Positions 1 through 6,379 of a DNA stretch of 6,403 nucleotides are shown one piece after another (positions within the stretch are counted from its first letter, which is position 1; each line of letters opens with the position of its first letter). Made by a program: the position numbers and the translations under genes. The stretch comes from Woeseiaceae bacterium (GTDB lineage: Bacteria > Pseudomonadota > Gammaproteobacteria > Steroidobacterales > Woeseiaceae), in NCBI GenBank assembly GCA_022866645.1, contig JALHUQ010000329.1, forward strand, positions 1 through 6,403, read 5' to 3'. The notes under the pieces were generated by a model. It was not told the DNA's origin. It saw nothing but the letters and a program-made list of their open reading frames with translations, and did no database searches.

Positions 1-996
1 AACGATCTCGCGGACTTTTCCAATGAAGAGATACGGGCACTCATAACTCTGGCCGGCCGCCTGGACTCCCATCCCGAGCCCGACGCCCTGAAAGGAAAAG
101 TCCTTTCATTGTTGTTTCTGAGTCCATCATTAAGAACCCTGGCTTCGTTTCAGGCGGCGATGATTCGGCTCGGCGGCGGTTCGTTCGTCATCTCGCCGGA
201 CATGTCCATACACGGCCTGGAAACCCGGCCCGGCATCGTCATGGACGGCCGCGCAGCTGAGCACATCCGGGAAGCGGTTCCGGTTATCGCGTCCTACGGC
301 GATGCTATCGGTATCCGCGCTTTCGCAGAGCGCAGGAATATTGAATACGACATGGCGGAATGCGAATTCAACGCTTTGACGGACCTTATCGATACGCCGT
401 ACATCAACATGGAATCGGCCATGAGTCATCCCTGCCAAAGCCTGGCCGACTGGAAGACCATGGATGACATGGGCGTCCCGGCAAATGGCGGAAAATTCGT
501 CCTGAGCTGGGCCTATCACCCCATGGCGTTGCCGTTGGCTGTGCCGGTATCGACGCTGCACATGGCGGCCAAGCGTGGCATGGACGTGACTGTTTTGCGG
601 CCGGAAGGATTTGAATTGCCCGCCGTCCTGATGGAAAAAGCAGCCGCCGCCGCAGCAGCGTCAGGCGGCTCGTTGACGGAAACCGACCAACGCAGCGAAG
701 CTATGGAAGGCGCGCATATCATTTACGCGAAGTCCTGGTCTTCGACTCGCCACTACGGTGACAAACTCGCGGATCAGAAATTGCGTGAACAATACTTGAG
801 CTGGTGCGTTGACGAGCCTTGGTTTGCAAACGCAAAAGAAGACTGCCGTTTCATGCACTGCCTGCCGGTACGCCGAGGCGTGGTCGTTGCCGACAGAATT
901 CTCGACGGCCCGCGAAGCATAGTGATTCCGGAAGCGCGAAATCGCATGCTGGCGCAAATGGCTGTGCTGCATCAAATGCTCGGAGGCCGGTCATGA
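1..996 (+). CDS. argF': N-acyl-L-ornithine carbamoyltransferase (N-acetyl- or N-succinylornithine type), 5' partial
   Basis: Transfers the carbamoyl group of carbamoyl phosphate to the side-chain amine of an N-acylated ornithine, giving N-acylcitrulline in cytoplasmic arginine synthesis. The frame is open from base 1 with 331 residues visible. By alignment from memory with the Xanthomonas enzyme only about 5-10 N-terminal residues are missing, so the TTG at 109 is not the true start. Visible motifs, in window residue numbers: carbamoyl-phosphate loop S43-L-R-T46, VMDG near 80-83, HPCQ at 143-146, and HCLP at 286-289 followed by VRR. The sequence INMESAMSHPCQSLADW and the segment IYAKSW are typical of acylornithine enzymes rather than classical ornithine carbamoyltransferase. 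Residue 86 (Ala) matches Glu92 of the Xanthomonas acetyl enzyme and Pro90 of the Bacteroides succinyl enzyme; residue 295 (Val) matches the carboxylated Lys302 of Xanthomonas. Both favour a succinyl-type reading. A run of seven alanines (214-220) lies in the second domain. The gene ends in an ATGA overlap with argB. Family is certain, substrate is inferred. Confidence 0.93.
   Translation, partial: NDLADFSNEEIRALITLAGRLDSHPEPDALKGKVLSLLFLSPSLRTLASFQAAMIRLGGGSFVISPDMSIHGLETRPGIVMDGRAAEHIREAVPVIASYGDAIGIRAFAERRNIEYDMAECEFNALTDLIDTPYINMESAMSHPCQSLADWKTMDDMGVPANGGKFVLSWAYHPMALPLAVPVSTLHMAAKRGMDVTVLRPEGFELPAVLMEKAAAAAAASGGSLTETDQRSEAMEGAHIIYAKSWSSTRHYGDKLADQKLREQYLSWCVDEPWFANAKEDCRFMHCLPVRRGVVVADRILDGPRSIVIPEARNRMLAQMAVLHQMLGGRS
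982..986 (+). promoter_or_regulatory. Shine-Dalgarno sequence for argB
   Basis: GGAGG lies six bases before the ATG at 993, inside the last codons of argF'. It supports the 993 start over the longer open frame that begins further upstream at 819, which only shadows argF'. Confidence 0.75.
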
Positions 997-1922
997 GCAG
1001 TAATCATGATCGCGCGATTGTCGTTTCGGCACTTAAGCACGCGGCGCCTTACATACGCCTGTTCAAAGGCAAGACCTTCGTCATAAAAGCGGGCGGCGAA
1101 ATCTTCGCCGACATTCAGAAAACCCATGCCTTCATGGAGCAGGTTGGCATCCTGCAACAGGTTGGCATTCGTGTCGTCCTCATTCACGGTGGCGGGCCGC
1201 AGTCCACGGAACTCGCAACCGCCCTCGGGCTCCGCACGACGTTTATTGACGGTCGCCGAGTCACAGATGGCGATTCAATGAACGTGGCAACGATGGTATT
1301 GAGCGGTCAAATCAACACACGCATCCTGGCGATTTGCCGCGACCTGCAAATTCCGGCAGTCGGAATCAGCGGTGTCGATGCGGGCCTGATTCGTGCTCAT
1401 AAGCGACCACCAGTAAAACGCAAGGGTGCTGCACCCATCGACTACGGCTTCGTCGGCGATATCGACTCGGTTGATGCAGACATCCTGAGGAAGCAACTCG
1501 ACAACAACCTGATGCCCGTCATCAGCCCGATATCCTGCGACGAACAAGGCACTATCCTGAACATCAATGCGGATACGGTTGCGGCAGCTATTGCAGCCGA
1601 GCTCAAGGCAGAAAAACTGATACTGGCCACCGGCGCCGCCGGAATTCTCGAGGACCTCGATGACCCGAGCTCGCTGATCAGCTATATCGACAGGTCGGCT
1701 CTGCATAAACTCAAGAAAGCGGGAAAGCTTGCTGACGGCATGCTACCTAAAGCAGCCGCCATCGACGACGCCATCTCTCACGGTGTACAACGCGTGCACG
1801 TAATCTCGTACAGGTTACCCGACAGCCTTCTTCTCGAGGTATTCACGAATGAAGGAACCGGAACGCTGGTGGTTGATGACATCGGCAAGCTTACTCCTGC
1901 TGAACAAAGCCCGGCCTCATGA
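993..1922 (+). CDS. argB: N-acetylglutamate kinase (possibly acting on N-succinylglutamate)
   Basis: Phosphorylates the gamma-carboxylate of an N-acylglutamate with ATP, the second step of arginine synthesis, in the cytoplasm. The product is 309 residues of the amino acid kinase fold. Visible landmarks: VIKAGG with catalytic Lys32, HGGGP (65-69) for the substrate/phosphate loop, GRRVTDG (87-93) with the acylglutamate-binding Arg, NINADT with Asp194, and LADGMLPK with Lys253. About 25 residues precede the first strand, and the C-terminus carries LLLEVFTNEGTGT (279-291). This N-helix plus C-terminal signature is what arginine-inhibited hexameric kinases share, so feedback by arginine is likely, although the DGR usual just before that signature is YRL here. 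The segment KRPPVKRK...DYGFVGDID (137-158) resembles Bacteroidetes kinases as I remember them more than E. coli ArgB. The start is fixed by GGAGG six bases upstream and an ATGA overlap with argF'. The gene ends in a second ATGA overlap with argH. Confidence 0.95.
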   Translation: MSSNHDRAIVVSALKHAAPYIRLFKGKTFVIKAGGEIFADIQKTHAFMEQVGILQQVGIRVVLIHGGGPQSTELATALGLRTTFIDGRRVTDGDSMNVATMVLSGQINTRILAICRDLQIPAVGISGVDAGLIRAHKRPPVKRKGAAPIDYGFVGDIDSVDADILRKQLDNNLMPVISPISCDEQGTILNINADTVAAAIAAELKAEKLILATGAAGILEDLDDPSSLISYIDRSALHKLKKAGKLADGMLPKAAAIDDAISHGVQRVHVISYRLPDSLLLEVFTNEGTGTLVVDDIGKLTPAEQSPAS

Positions 1923-3103
1923 GCAGGCTGTGGGAAAAGGGCCTGCCTCTCGACGAGCGAGTGTTGCGTTACACCGCCGGCGAAGATCATCTGCTGGATA
2001 CCCGTCTCGTCCCCTACGACGTGCGTGGCTCGATCGCGCACGCCGAAATGCTCGCCGACCAAAATTTGATCAGTACAGAGGATTGCGCGGCGATTCGTGA
2101 TGGCCTCAATGCACTTAACGACAGTTTCGCTGCAGGTGACTGGCACATCAGCCTCGACGATGAAGATGCGCACTCAGCGCTTGAAACTCGATTGACGGCG
2201 GCTATCGGGCCGGCCGGTGGGCGATTGCATCTTGGCCGTTCCAGAAACGATCAGGTGCTGACCGCGTTGCGCCTGTATCTTCGCGATGCGGCCAGCGACC
2301 TTGCCGAAAGGGTCACCAGACTGCGCGACTCGCTCAGCGAACTTCGCGAGCGTCAGGGTGACCTGGAGCTGCCCGGTTACACGCACATGCAACACGCGAT
2401 GCCATCGTCAGTAGCCTTGTGGTGCGGCGGATTCGACGAGGGCCTCACAGATGCCTGTGACGGCCTTTATGCCGTGCGCAGACGCATTAACAAGAACCCG
2501 CTCGGCAGCGCCGCCGGCTACGGCACGCCCGGACTGCCTCTGGATCGTGAAGCAACGACGACGAAGCTTGATTTCGATACGACGCAGAGCCCGGTAACTG
2601 CGGTGCAGCTTTCGCGCGGCAAGGCGGAAAGCGCCCTGTTGTTCGAAATTACGCTTTTGTTGCAGGACCTCGGCCGCATGGCAAGCGACCTGCTGATGTT
2701 TTACACGCAAGAGTTTGCCTACATTTCGCTCGCGCCTGAGATCACAACAGGCTCCTCGATCATGCCGCAAAAGCGAAATCCGGACGTGCTTGAGTTGCTG
2801 CGCGCCTCCTCCGCTACCGCGCAGGCGTGCCTCGCCGAGTCGTTGATGATCACGGCCAAATTGCCATCCGGTTATCAGCGCGATTTGCAGCGCCTGAAGT
2901 CGCCGCTGTTCCGTGCGATCGATCTCGCGATCGAGAGCGTGGATATCATGGCCTATGTGCTCCAGGGTGTGAACTTCCGGCCGGATAACATCAAGCTGGA
3001 CGACGGCATATTCGCAACTGCGGAAGCCTATCGACTGGTTCAGGAGAAAGGCATTCCGTTCCGCGAGGCGTATCGGCAGGTCGCGAAACGATACCTAAAA
3101 TGA
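1919..3103 (+). CDS. argH: Argininosuccinate lyase, short C-terminus
   Basis: Splits argininosuccinate into arginine and fumarate, the last step of the pathway; the family acts as a cytoplasmic homotetramer of the fumarase/aspartase superfamily. The N-terminus MSRLWEKG matches the family start. Motifs: DEDAHSALE (81-89), GRSRNDQ (106-112), GYTHMQ with His156 (153-158), NPLGSAAGYG (193-202), and the superfamily signature GSSIMPQKRNP (278-288) with the catalytic serine loop. LPSGYQRDLQRLK (315-327) follows. The protein has 394 residues against about 445-460 in most bacteria. It stops shortly after GIPFREAYRQV (378-388), where other lyases continue for roughly 30-70 residues. The bases after the stop do not restore a family-like tail in another frame, so I read a native short form, not an obvious frameshift. 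No good Shine-Dalgarno is seen; translation probably relies on the ATGA overlap with argB. Catalytic residues are all present, so activity is likely. Confidence 0.94.
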   Translation: MSRLWEKGLPLDERVLRYTAGEDHLLDTRLVPYDVRGSIAHAEMLADQNLISTEDCAAIRDGLNALNDSFAAGDWHISLDDEDAHSALETRLTAAIGPAGGRLHLGRSRNDQVLTALRLYLRDAASDLAERVTRLRDSLSELRERQGDLELPGYTHMQHAMPSSVALWCGGFDEGLTDACDGLYAVRRRINKNPLGSAAGYGTPGLPLDREATTTKLDFDTTQSPVTAVQLSRGKAESALLFEITLLLQDLGRMASDLLMFYTQEFAYISLAPEITTGSSIMPQKRNPDVLELLRASSATAQACLAESLMITAKLPSGYQRDLQRLKSPLFRAIDLAIESVDIMAYVLQGVNFRPDNIKLDDGIFATAEAYRLVQEKGIPFREAYRQVAKRYLK

Positions 3104-3127
3104 TGCCCCTTTCGATGCGCGTGCCTC

Positions 3128-3133
3128 TATAAT
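3128..3133 (+). promoter_or_regulatory. Putative sigma70 -10 box upstream of lptM-polA
   Basis: A perfect TATAAT lies 25 bases after the argH stop and 40 bases before the lptM start. No convincing -35 is found at 16-18 bases (the 17-base position reads GCCCCT), and there is no TG extension, so it may be weak or activator-dependent. It could give lptM and polA a promoter independent of the arginine operon. Confidence 0.42.
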
Positions 3134-3160
3134 CAAACGCTCGCGAACTCACGCTGCCTA

Positions 3161-3165
3161 AAAGG
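3161..3165 (+). promoter_or_regulatory. Shine-Dalgarno sequence for lptM
   Basis: AAAGG (followed by T) stands eight bases before the ATG at 3174. It supports that start for the small lipoprotein and argues against the overlapping frame beginning at 3196. Confidence 0.6.
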
Positions 3166-3173
3166 TCGATGAT

Positions 3174-3368
3174 ATGAAACGCCTGACGTTCTTACTTGCC
3201 GGACTTGCCTGTCTGTTTGTTTTTTCAGGCTGCGGACAAAGCGGTCCGTTGTACGTACCTGGCAACCCAAGCCAGATGGCCGTTCCGCCAGCCAAAGACA
3301 CCGCTAACAAAGAAGAGCAAGACGACGACGAAAAAGAAGACGCTGGCGAGTCGCCTGAGACCGATTAG
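3174..3368 (+). CDS. lptM: LPS translocon maturation chaperone LptM (YifL-like lipoprotein)
   Basis: A 64-residue outer-membrane lipoprotein. In E. coli LptM (YifL) binds the LptD-LptE LPS translocon and helps LptD form its native disulfides. The sequence shows a short basic start (MKR), a hydrophobic core, and a lipobox FSGC with the lipidated Cys20. The family hallmark CGQSGPLYVP follows directly (20-29), matching CGLKGPLYFP of E. coli YifL. After this the protein is low-complexity: a Pro-containing linker and then a strongly acidic tail rich in Asp, Glu and Lys (about residues 41-64), which is not a conserved feature I recognise. The residue at -3 of the lipobox is Phe rather than the common Leu. 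The usual neighbour in gammaproteobacteria is lysA; here it sits between argH and polA. It is preceded by AAAGG and a TATAAT box and followed 27 bases later by polA, so the two are probably co-transcribed. Confidence 0.9.
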   Translation: MKRLTFLLAGLACLFVFSGCGQSGPLYVPGNPSQMAVPPAKDTANKEEQDDDEKEDAGESPETD

Positions 3369-3395
3369 TGTAAGCAGCGAACTACGGGAAACCTG

Positions 3396-6086
3396 ATGAC
3401 AGACCTCGTCCTTATCGACGGGTCATCGTACTTATACCGCGCTTTTCATGCTCTGCCGCCTCTCACCAATTCCGACGGTGAGCCGACAGGCGCTTTGCAC
3501 GGCGTTCTGACGATGATCCAGAAACTCCTGCGTGAAGAGCGGCCGACGCACGTCGCGGTCGTGTTCGATGCGCCGGGAAAAACTTTTCGTGACGAGCTTT
3601 TTGCAGCGTACAAGGCCACCCGCCCACCGATGCCGGATGAACTGCGTTCCCAGGTACAGCCGATACTCGATGCCGTGGAGGCGATGGGCTTGCCGCTCCT
3701 GCGTGTTGCCGGTGTGGAGGCTGACGACGTTATCGGCACATTGTGTAAACAGGCAACGGAGCGAGGGCTCCGGGTTCTCGTTTCGACAGGCGACAAGGAC
3801 CTTGCACAACTCGTCAACGACAAAGTCACGTTGATCAACACGATGAGTGATTCGCGCATGGACCGCGACGGCGTCAAGGCGAAGTTCGACGTATACCCGG
3901 AACAAATTGTCGATTTTCTGGCTCTCGTCGGCGACACCTCGGACAACATTCCGGGTGTACCAAAAGTCGGCGCCAAGACGGCGGCAAAGTGGCTGAATCT
4001 GTACGACAGTGCCGACGGAATTGTAAAGAATGCAGACGATATCAAAGGCAAAGTCGGTGACAGCCTGCGTGACAACATCGAGCAACTACGACTCTCGCAA
4101 CAATTGGCCACCATTCGTCAGGACCTCGATCTCGATATCAACATCGACCGTTTGTCGCCGGCGGCTGCGGATACCGCCCGCTTGCGAGAGCTCTACAGCC
4201 ATTTTGAATTGCGCTCCCTGCTCGGCCAGCTGGATGACGTCATTGAGGAGCCCGTTGCACCGCTCGACGATACCTCTGACGCACAGTACGAGACCGTCCT
4301 CAGCTGGGACGCATTCGAACGCTGGTTTGCGAAAATCAATGCGGCTGAACTCACGGCGTTCGATACCGAGACAACCAGCCTTAACTACATGGAAGCGGAG
4401 ATCGTCGGCTTTTCATTGTCGGTAAAAGCGAACGAGGCCGCGTACATTCCTGTTGCCCATGATTACCCGGGTGCTCCCGACCAATTGCCGCGCGATGAAG
4501 TGCTCGCGAAGATGCGCGGCTGGCTCGAAGACGGCACCAGGAACAAAGTTGGACATCATCTCAAATACGACGCCCACATCCTCGCCCGTTACGACATCGC
4601 GTTACAGGGCATGCAATACGATTCGATGCTGGAATCCTATGTCCTGAACAGCGTGGCAACGCGCCACGACATGGATTCCGTTGCGCGCCGCTATCTGGGC
4701 CGCGAGACCATTCACTATGAAGATGTGGCCGGGAAAGGCGCCAAACAACTGACTTTCAATCAGGTTGATCTCGAAACCGCAGCACCCTATGCCGCCGAAG
4801 ATGCCGACGTTACGCTGCAACTCCACCAAACCCTGTGGGAACTGTTGTGTGAACACCCCCTGCTGCGCAGCGTGTACGTCGATATCGAGCAACCACTGAT
4901 GCCAATACTGCTGGAGATGGAAGAAACCGGCGTGTTGGTCGATCGAAAAATGCTGAACACGCAAAGCGGCGAGCTCGCGAAGAAGATGATCGAGCTTGAG
5001 GGAAAAGCGCATGAGTTGGCTGGCGGCCCATTCAATCTCGGCTCTCCCAAACAACTACAGGAAATTCTTTTCGAGCGGCTCGGCTTGCCGGTTATCCGCA
5101 AGACCCCGAAAGGACAACCGTCAACAGCCGAGGATGTGCTCGTCGAGCTCGCCAGCGATTACGACCTGCCCGCCGTCATCATCGATTATCGCAGCGTCAG
5201 CAAACTGAAAAGCACCTACACCGACAAGCTGCCGCTGCAGATCGATGCGAACACAGGGCGAATTCACACCTCTTATCATCAGGCAGTTGCGGCAACCGGG
5301 CGCTTGTCATCCACCGATCCCAATCTGCAGAATATTCCCATACGCACGCCTGAAGGACGTCGAATTCGGCAGGCATTCATCGCTCCTCCCGGGCAACTGC
5401 TGCTCGCCGCCGACTACTCCCAAATCGAACTACGCATCATGGCGCATCTGTCGGCGGACCCGGGTCTGGTGCAGGCCTTCGCTAACGAGCAGGACGTACA
5501 TCGGGCTACAGCAGCCGAGGTCTTCGGCATGGCGCTGGCGGACGTGACGGATGATCAACGCCGCTCAGCCAAGGCGATTAACTTCGGCCTGATGTACGGT
5601 ATGTCGGCGTTCGGTCTCGCGAAACAATTGGGCATCGGGCGCGGCGAAGCCCAGGAATACGTGAATCTGTACTTCGACCGTTATCCGGGTATCAAAGCCT
5701 ATATGGACTCGATCCGCGAAAAGGCCAGCCGGGACGGCTATGTCGAAACGGTCTTCGGCCGTCGCCTGTACTTACCCGAAATCAATGATCGCAACGCCAA
5801 TCGTCGCCAATATGCAGAACGCACCGCCATCAATGCGCCGATGCAGGGCACAGCCGCGGACATCATCAAAAAAGCCATGATTGCGGTACATCGATGGCTG
5901 CAGGATGAAAGGCCCGGCGCCCGCATGATCATGCAGGTCCACGACGAACTCGTATTCGAGGTGGACAAAGACAATGTTGATGCCGTTCGAGAGCGCGTCA
6001 TGGAACTCATGAACTCCGCGGCAACACTCGAGGTACCACTGAAAGTGGACGTCGGTGTTGGTCTGAACTGGGATGAAGCACACTGA
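3396..6086 (+). CDS. polA: DNA polymerase I, full three-domain form
   Basis: Removes RNA primers and fills gaps in Okazaki-fragment processing and excision repair. It has 896 residues (E. coli 928), the difference lying mostly in the linker after the 5' nuclease. 5' nuclease domain, about 1-285: LIDGSSYLYRAFHA at 6-19 with Asp8, VEADD (107-111), STGDKD (130-135) and the helix-hairpin-helix region GDTSDNIPGVPKVG (179-192). 3'-5' exonuclease, about 300-490: all three motifs are intact, DTE (Asp323, Glu325), HHLKYD (Asp392) and YAAED (Tyr465, Asp469), so proofreading should be active, unlike in Taq. Polymerase, about 495-896: Arg636 in TGRLSS, motif A AADYSQIELR (Asp673), motif B RRSAKAINFGLMYG (Lys726, Phe730, Tyr734) and motif C QVHDE (Asp850, Glu851). 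Phe730 matches E. coli Phe762, the residue that discriminates against dideoxynucleotides. Start ATG has GGGAA five bases upstream. The C-terminus NWDEAH is the normal family ending. Confidence 0.98.
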   Translation: MTDLVLIDGSSYLYRAFHALPPLTNSDGEPTGALHGVLTMIQKLLREERPTHVAVVFDAPGKTFRDELFAAYKATRPPMPDELRSQVQPILDAVEAMGLPLLRVAGVEADDVIGTLCKQATERGLRVLVSTGDKDLAQLVNDKVTLINTMSDSRMDRDGVKAKFDVYPEQIVDFLALVGDTSDNIPGVPKVGAKTAAKWLNLYDSADGIVKNADDIKGKVGDSLRDNIEQLRLSQQLATIRQDLDLDINIDRLSPAAADTARLRELYSHFELRSLLGQLDDVIEEPVAPLDDTSDAQYETVLSWDAFERWFAKINAAELTAFDTETTSLNYMEAEIVGFSLSVKANEAAYIPVAHDYPGAPDQLPRDEVLAKMRGWLEDGTRNKVGHHLKYDAHILARYDIALQGMQYDSMLESYVLNSVATRHDMDSVARRYLGRETIHYEDVAGKGAKQLTFNQVDLETAAPYAAEDADVTLQLHQTLWELLCEHPLLRSVYVDIEQPLMPILLEMEETGVLVDRKMLNTQSGELAKKMIELEGKAHELAGGPFNLGSPKQLQEILFERLGLPVIRKTPKGQPSTAEDVLVELASDYDLPAVIIDYRSVSKLKSTYTDKLPLQIDANTGRIHTSYHQAVAATGRLSSTDPNLQNIPIRTPEGRRIRQAFIAPPGQLLLAADYSQIELRIMAHLSADPGLVQAFANEQDVHRATAAEVFGMALADVTDDQRRSAKAINFGLMYGMSAFGLAKQLGIGRGEAQEYVNLYFDRYPGIKAYMDSIREKASRDGYVETVFGRRLYLPEINDRNANRRQYAERTAINAPMQGTAADIIKKAMIAVHRWLQDERPGARMIMQVHDELVFEVDKDNVDAVRERVMELMNSAATLEVPLKVDVGVGLNWDEAH

Positions 6087-6092
6087 CGTAAT

Positions 6093-6108
6093 CGTTCGGG
6101 TCCGAACG
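6093..6108 (+). repeat. Small inverted repeat just after polA stop
   Basis: CGTTCGG and CCGAACG are exact 7-bp arms separated by two bases, beginning seven bases after the polA stop codon. As RNA it would make a stem of about five pairs. No U-tract follows, so it is not a classical intrinsic terminator; it may protect the mRNA 3' end or be incidental. Confidence 0.5.
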
Positions 6109-6149
6109 GCCAATCGGCGCCCCGGATGTAGGCCAGTCCCTGCGGCATC

Positions 6150-6220
6150 TCGCCGTTTACCTTCATCAAGGGATGGCTCCCTTCGGTCCGCTTTTTTCCC
6201 TTGATGAAGGTAAACGGCGA
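6150..6220. repeat. Long perfect inverted repeat (24-bp arms, 23-nt loop)
   Basis: Bases 6150-6173 are the exact reverse complement of 6197-6220, around a 23-base loop. The same axis of symmetry continues outwards with breaks: 6140-6145 (CTGCGG) pairs with 6225-6230 (CCGCAG), and 6133-6135 pairs with 6235-6237. This suggests a degraded longer palindrome of about 105 bp. A 24-bp perfect stem is too long for an ordinary terminator, and no T-run follows either arm on the outside. It could be a dispersed palindromic or MITE-like element, or an RNase III-type transcript end. One copy cannot decide. Confidence 0.85.
6168..6197 (+). terminator. Possible weak intrinsic terminator for polA, nested in the inverted repeat
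   Basis: AAGGGA (6168-6173) and TCCCTT (6178-6183) can form a 6-bp stem with the 4-base loop TGGC. A run of six T follows at 6192-6197. The gap of eight bases between stem and T-run is longer than usual, so efficiency would be low. This hairpin uses the same AAGGGA as the long inverted repeat, so the two folds exclude each other. Confidence 0.3.
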
Positions 6221-6297
6221 ACTACCGCAGACAGTGGAGTGGTCGGACAGACACTGTTCCATCAATCTCGAACTTTCACGACCACGGTCTGTACCGA

Positions 6298-6309
6298 ATC
6301 GAATTCGAT
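6298..6309. repeat. 12-bp perfect palindrome
   Basis: ATCGAATTCGAT is fully self-complementary. Its core CGAATTC occurs again at 6338-6344, 38 bases on, just before the -35-like element. The pair could be operator half-sites for a regulator of the rightward promoter, or coincidence in AT-rich DNA. Confidence 0.35.
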
Positions 6310-6324
6310 ATCTTTTTCTATTAT

Positions 6325-6337
6325 TATCAATAATTTA
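6325..6337 (+). promoter_or_regulatory. Candidate IHF binding site
   Basis: TATCAATAATTTA matches the IHF consensus WATCAANNNNTTR at every fixed position. It lies in an AT-rich stretch, eight bases before the -35-like element at 6345. ATTATT (6320-6325) and AATAAT (6329-6334) also form 6-bp inverted arms around ATC. Confidence 0.45.
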
Positions 6338-6344
6338 CGAATTC

Positions 6345-6374
6345 TTGAACTCCCCGCGAATTACGCTCTCTAAT
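6345..6374 (+). promoter_or_regulatory. Candidate sigma70 promoter facing out of the window
   Basis: TTGAAC (6345-6350) and TCTAAT (6369-6374) are spaced by 18 bases. The -10 matches TATAAT at five of six positions and the -35 matches TTGACA at four. Transcription would start near 6381 and run to the right past the window edge. The AT-rich tract upstream could act as an UP element. Confidence 0.45.
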
Positions 6375-6379
6375 GTTTT

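Noticed and set aside
109..111. TTG start for argF'
   Set aside because: The frame is open back to base 1 and its translation matches the family N-terminus, so the gene simply begins before the window.
819..992. A longer start for argB at 819
   Set aside because: This stretch is an out-of-frame reading of the argF' C-terminus, and a strong GGAGG with an ATGA overlap fixes the start at 993.
2915..2940. Palindromic GCGATCG/CTCGCGA cluster inside argH
   Set aside because: It lies in well-conserved coding sequence and is explained by codon choice for alternating Ile-Asp-Leu-Ala residues.
3104..3173. Frameshifted tail of argH
   Set aside because: The two other + frames after the stop give about 10 and 20 residues with no similarity to the argininosuccinate lyase C-terminus.
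3432..4114. Two long minus-strand open frames of 217 and 222 residues
   Set aside because: They lie wholly antisense to the highly conserved 5' nuclease domain of polA, overlap each other in different frames and resemble no protein I know. They arise from the codon bias of polA.
5738..6265. 175-residue minus-strand frame overlapping the polA end
   Set aside because: Most of it is antisense to the polymerase motif B-C region, and the remainder crosses the inverted repeat. No family resemblance was seen.
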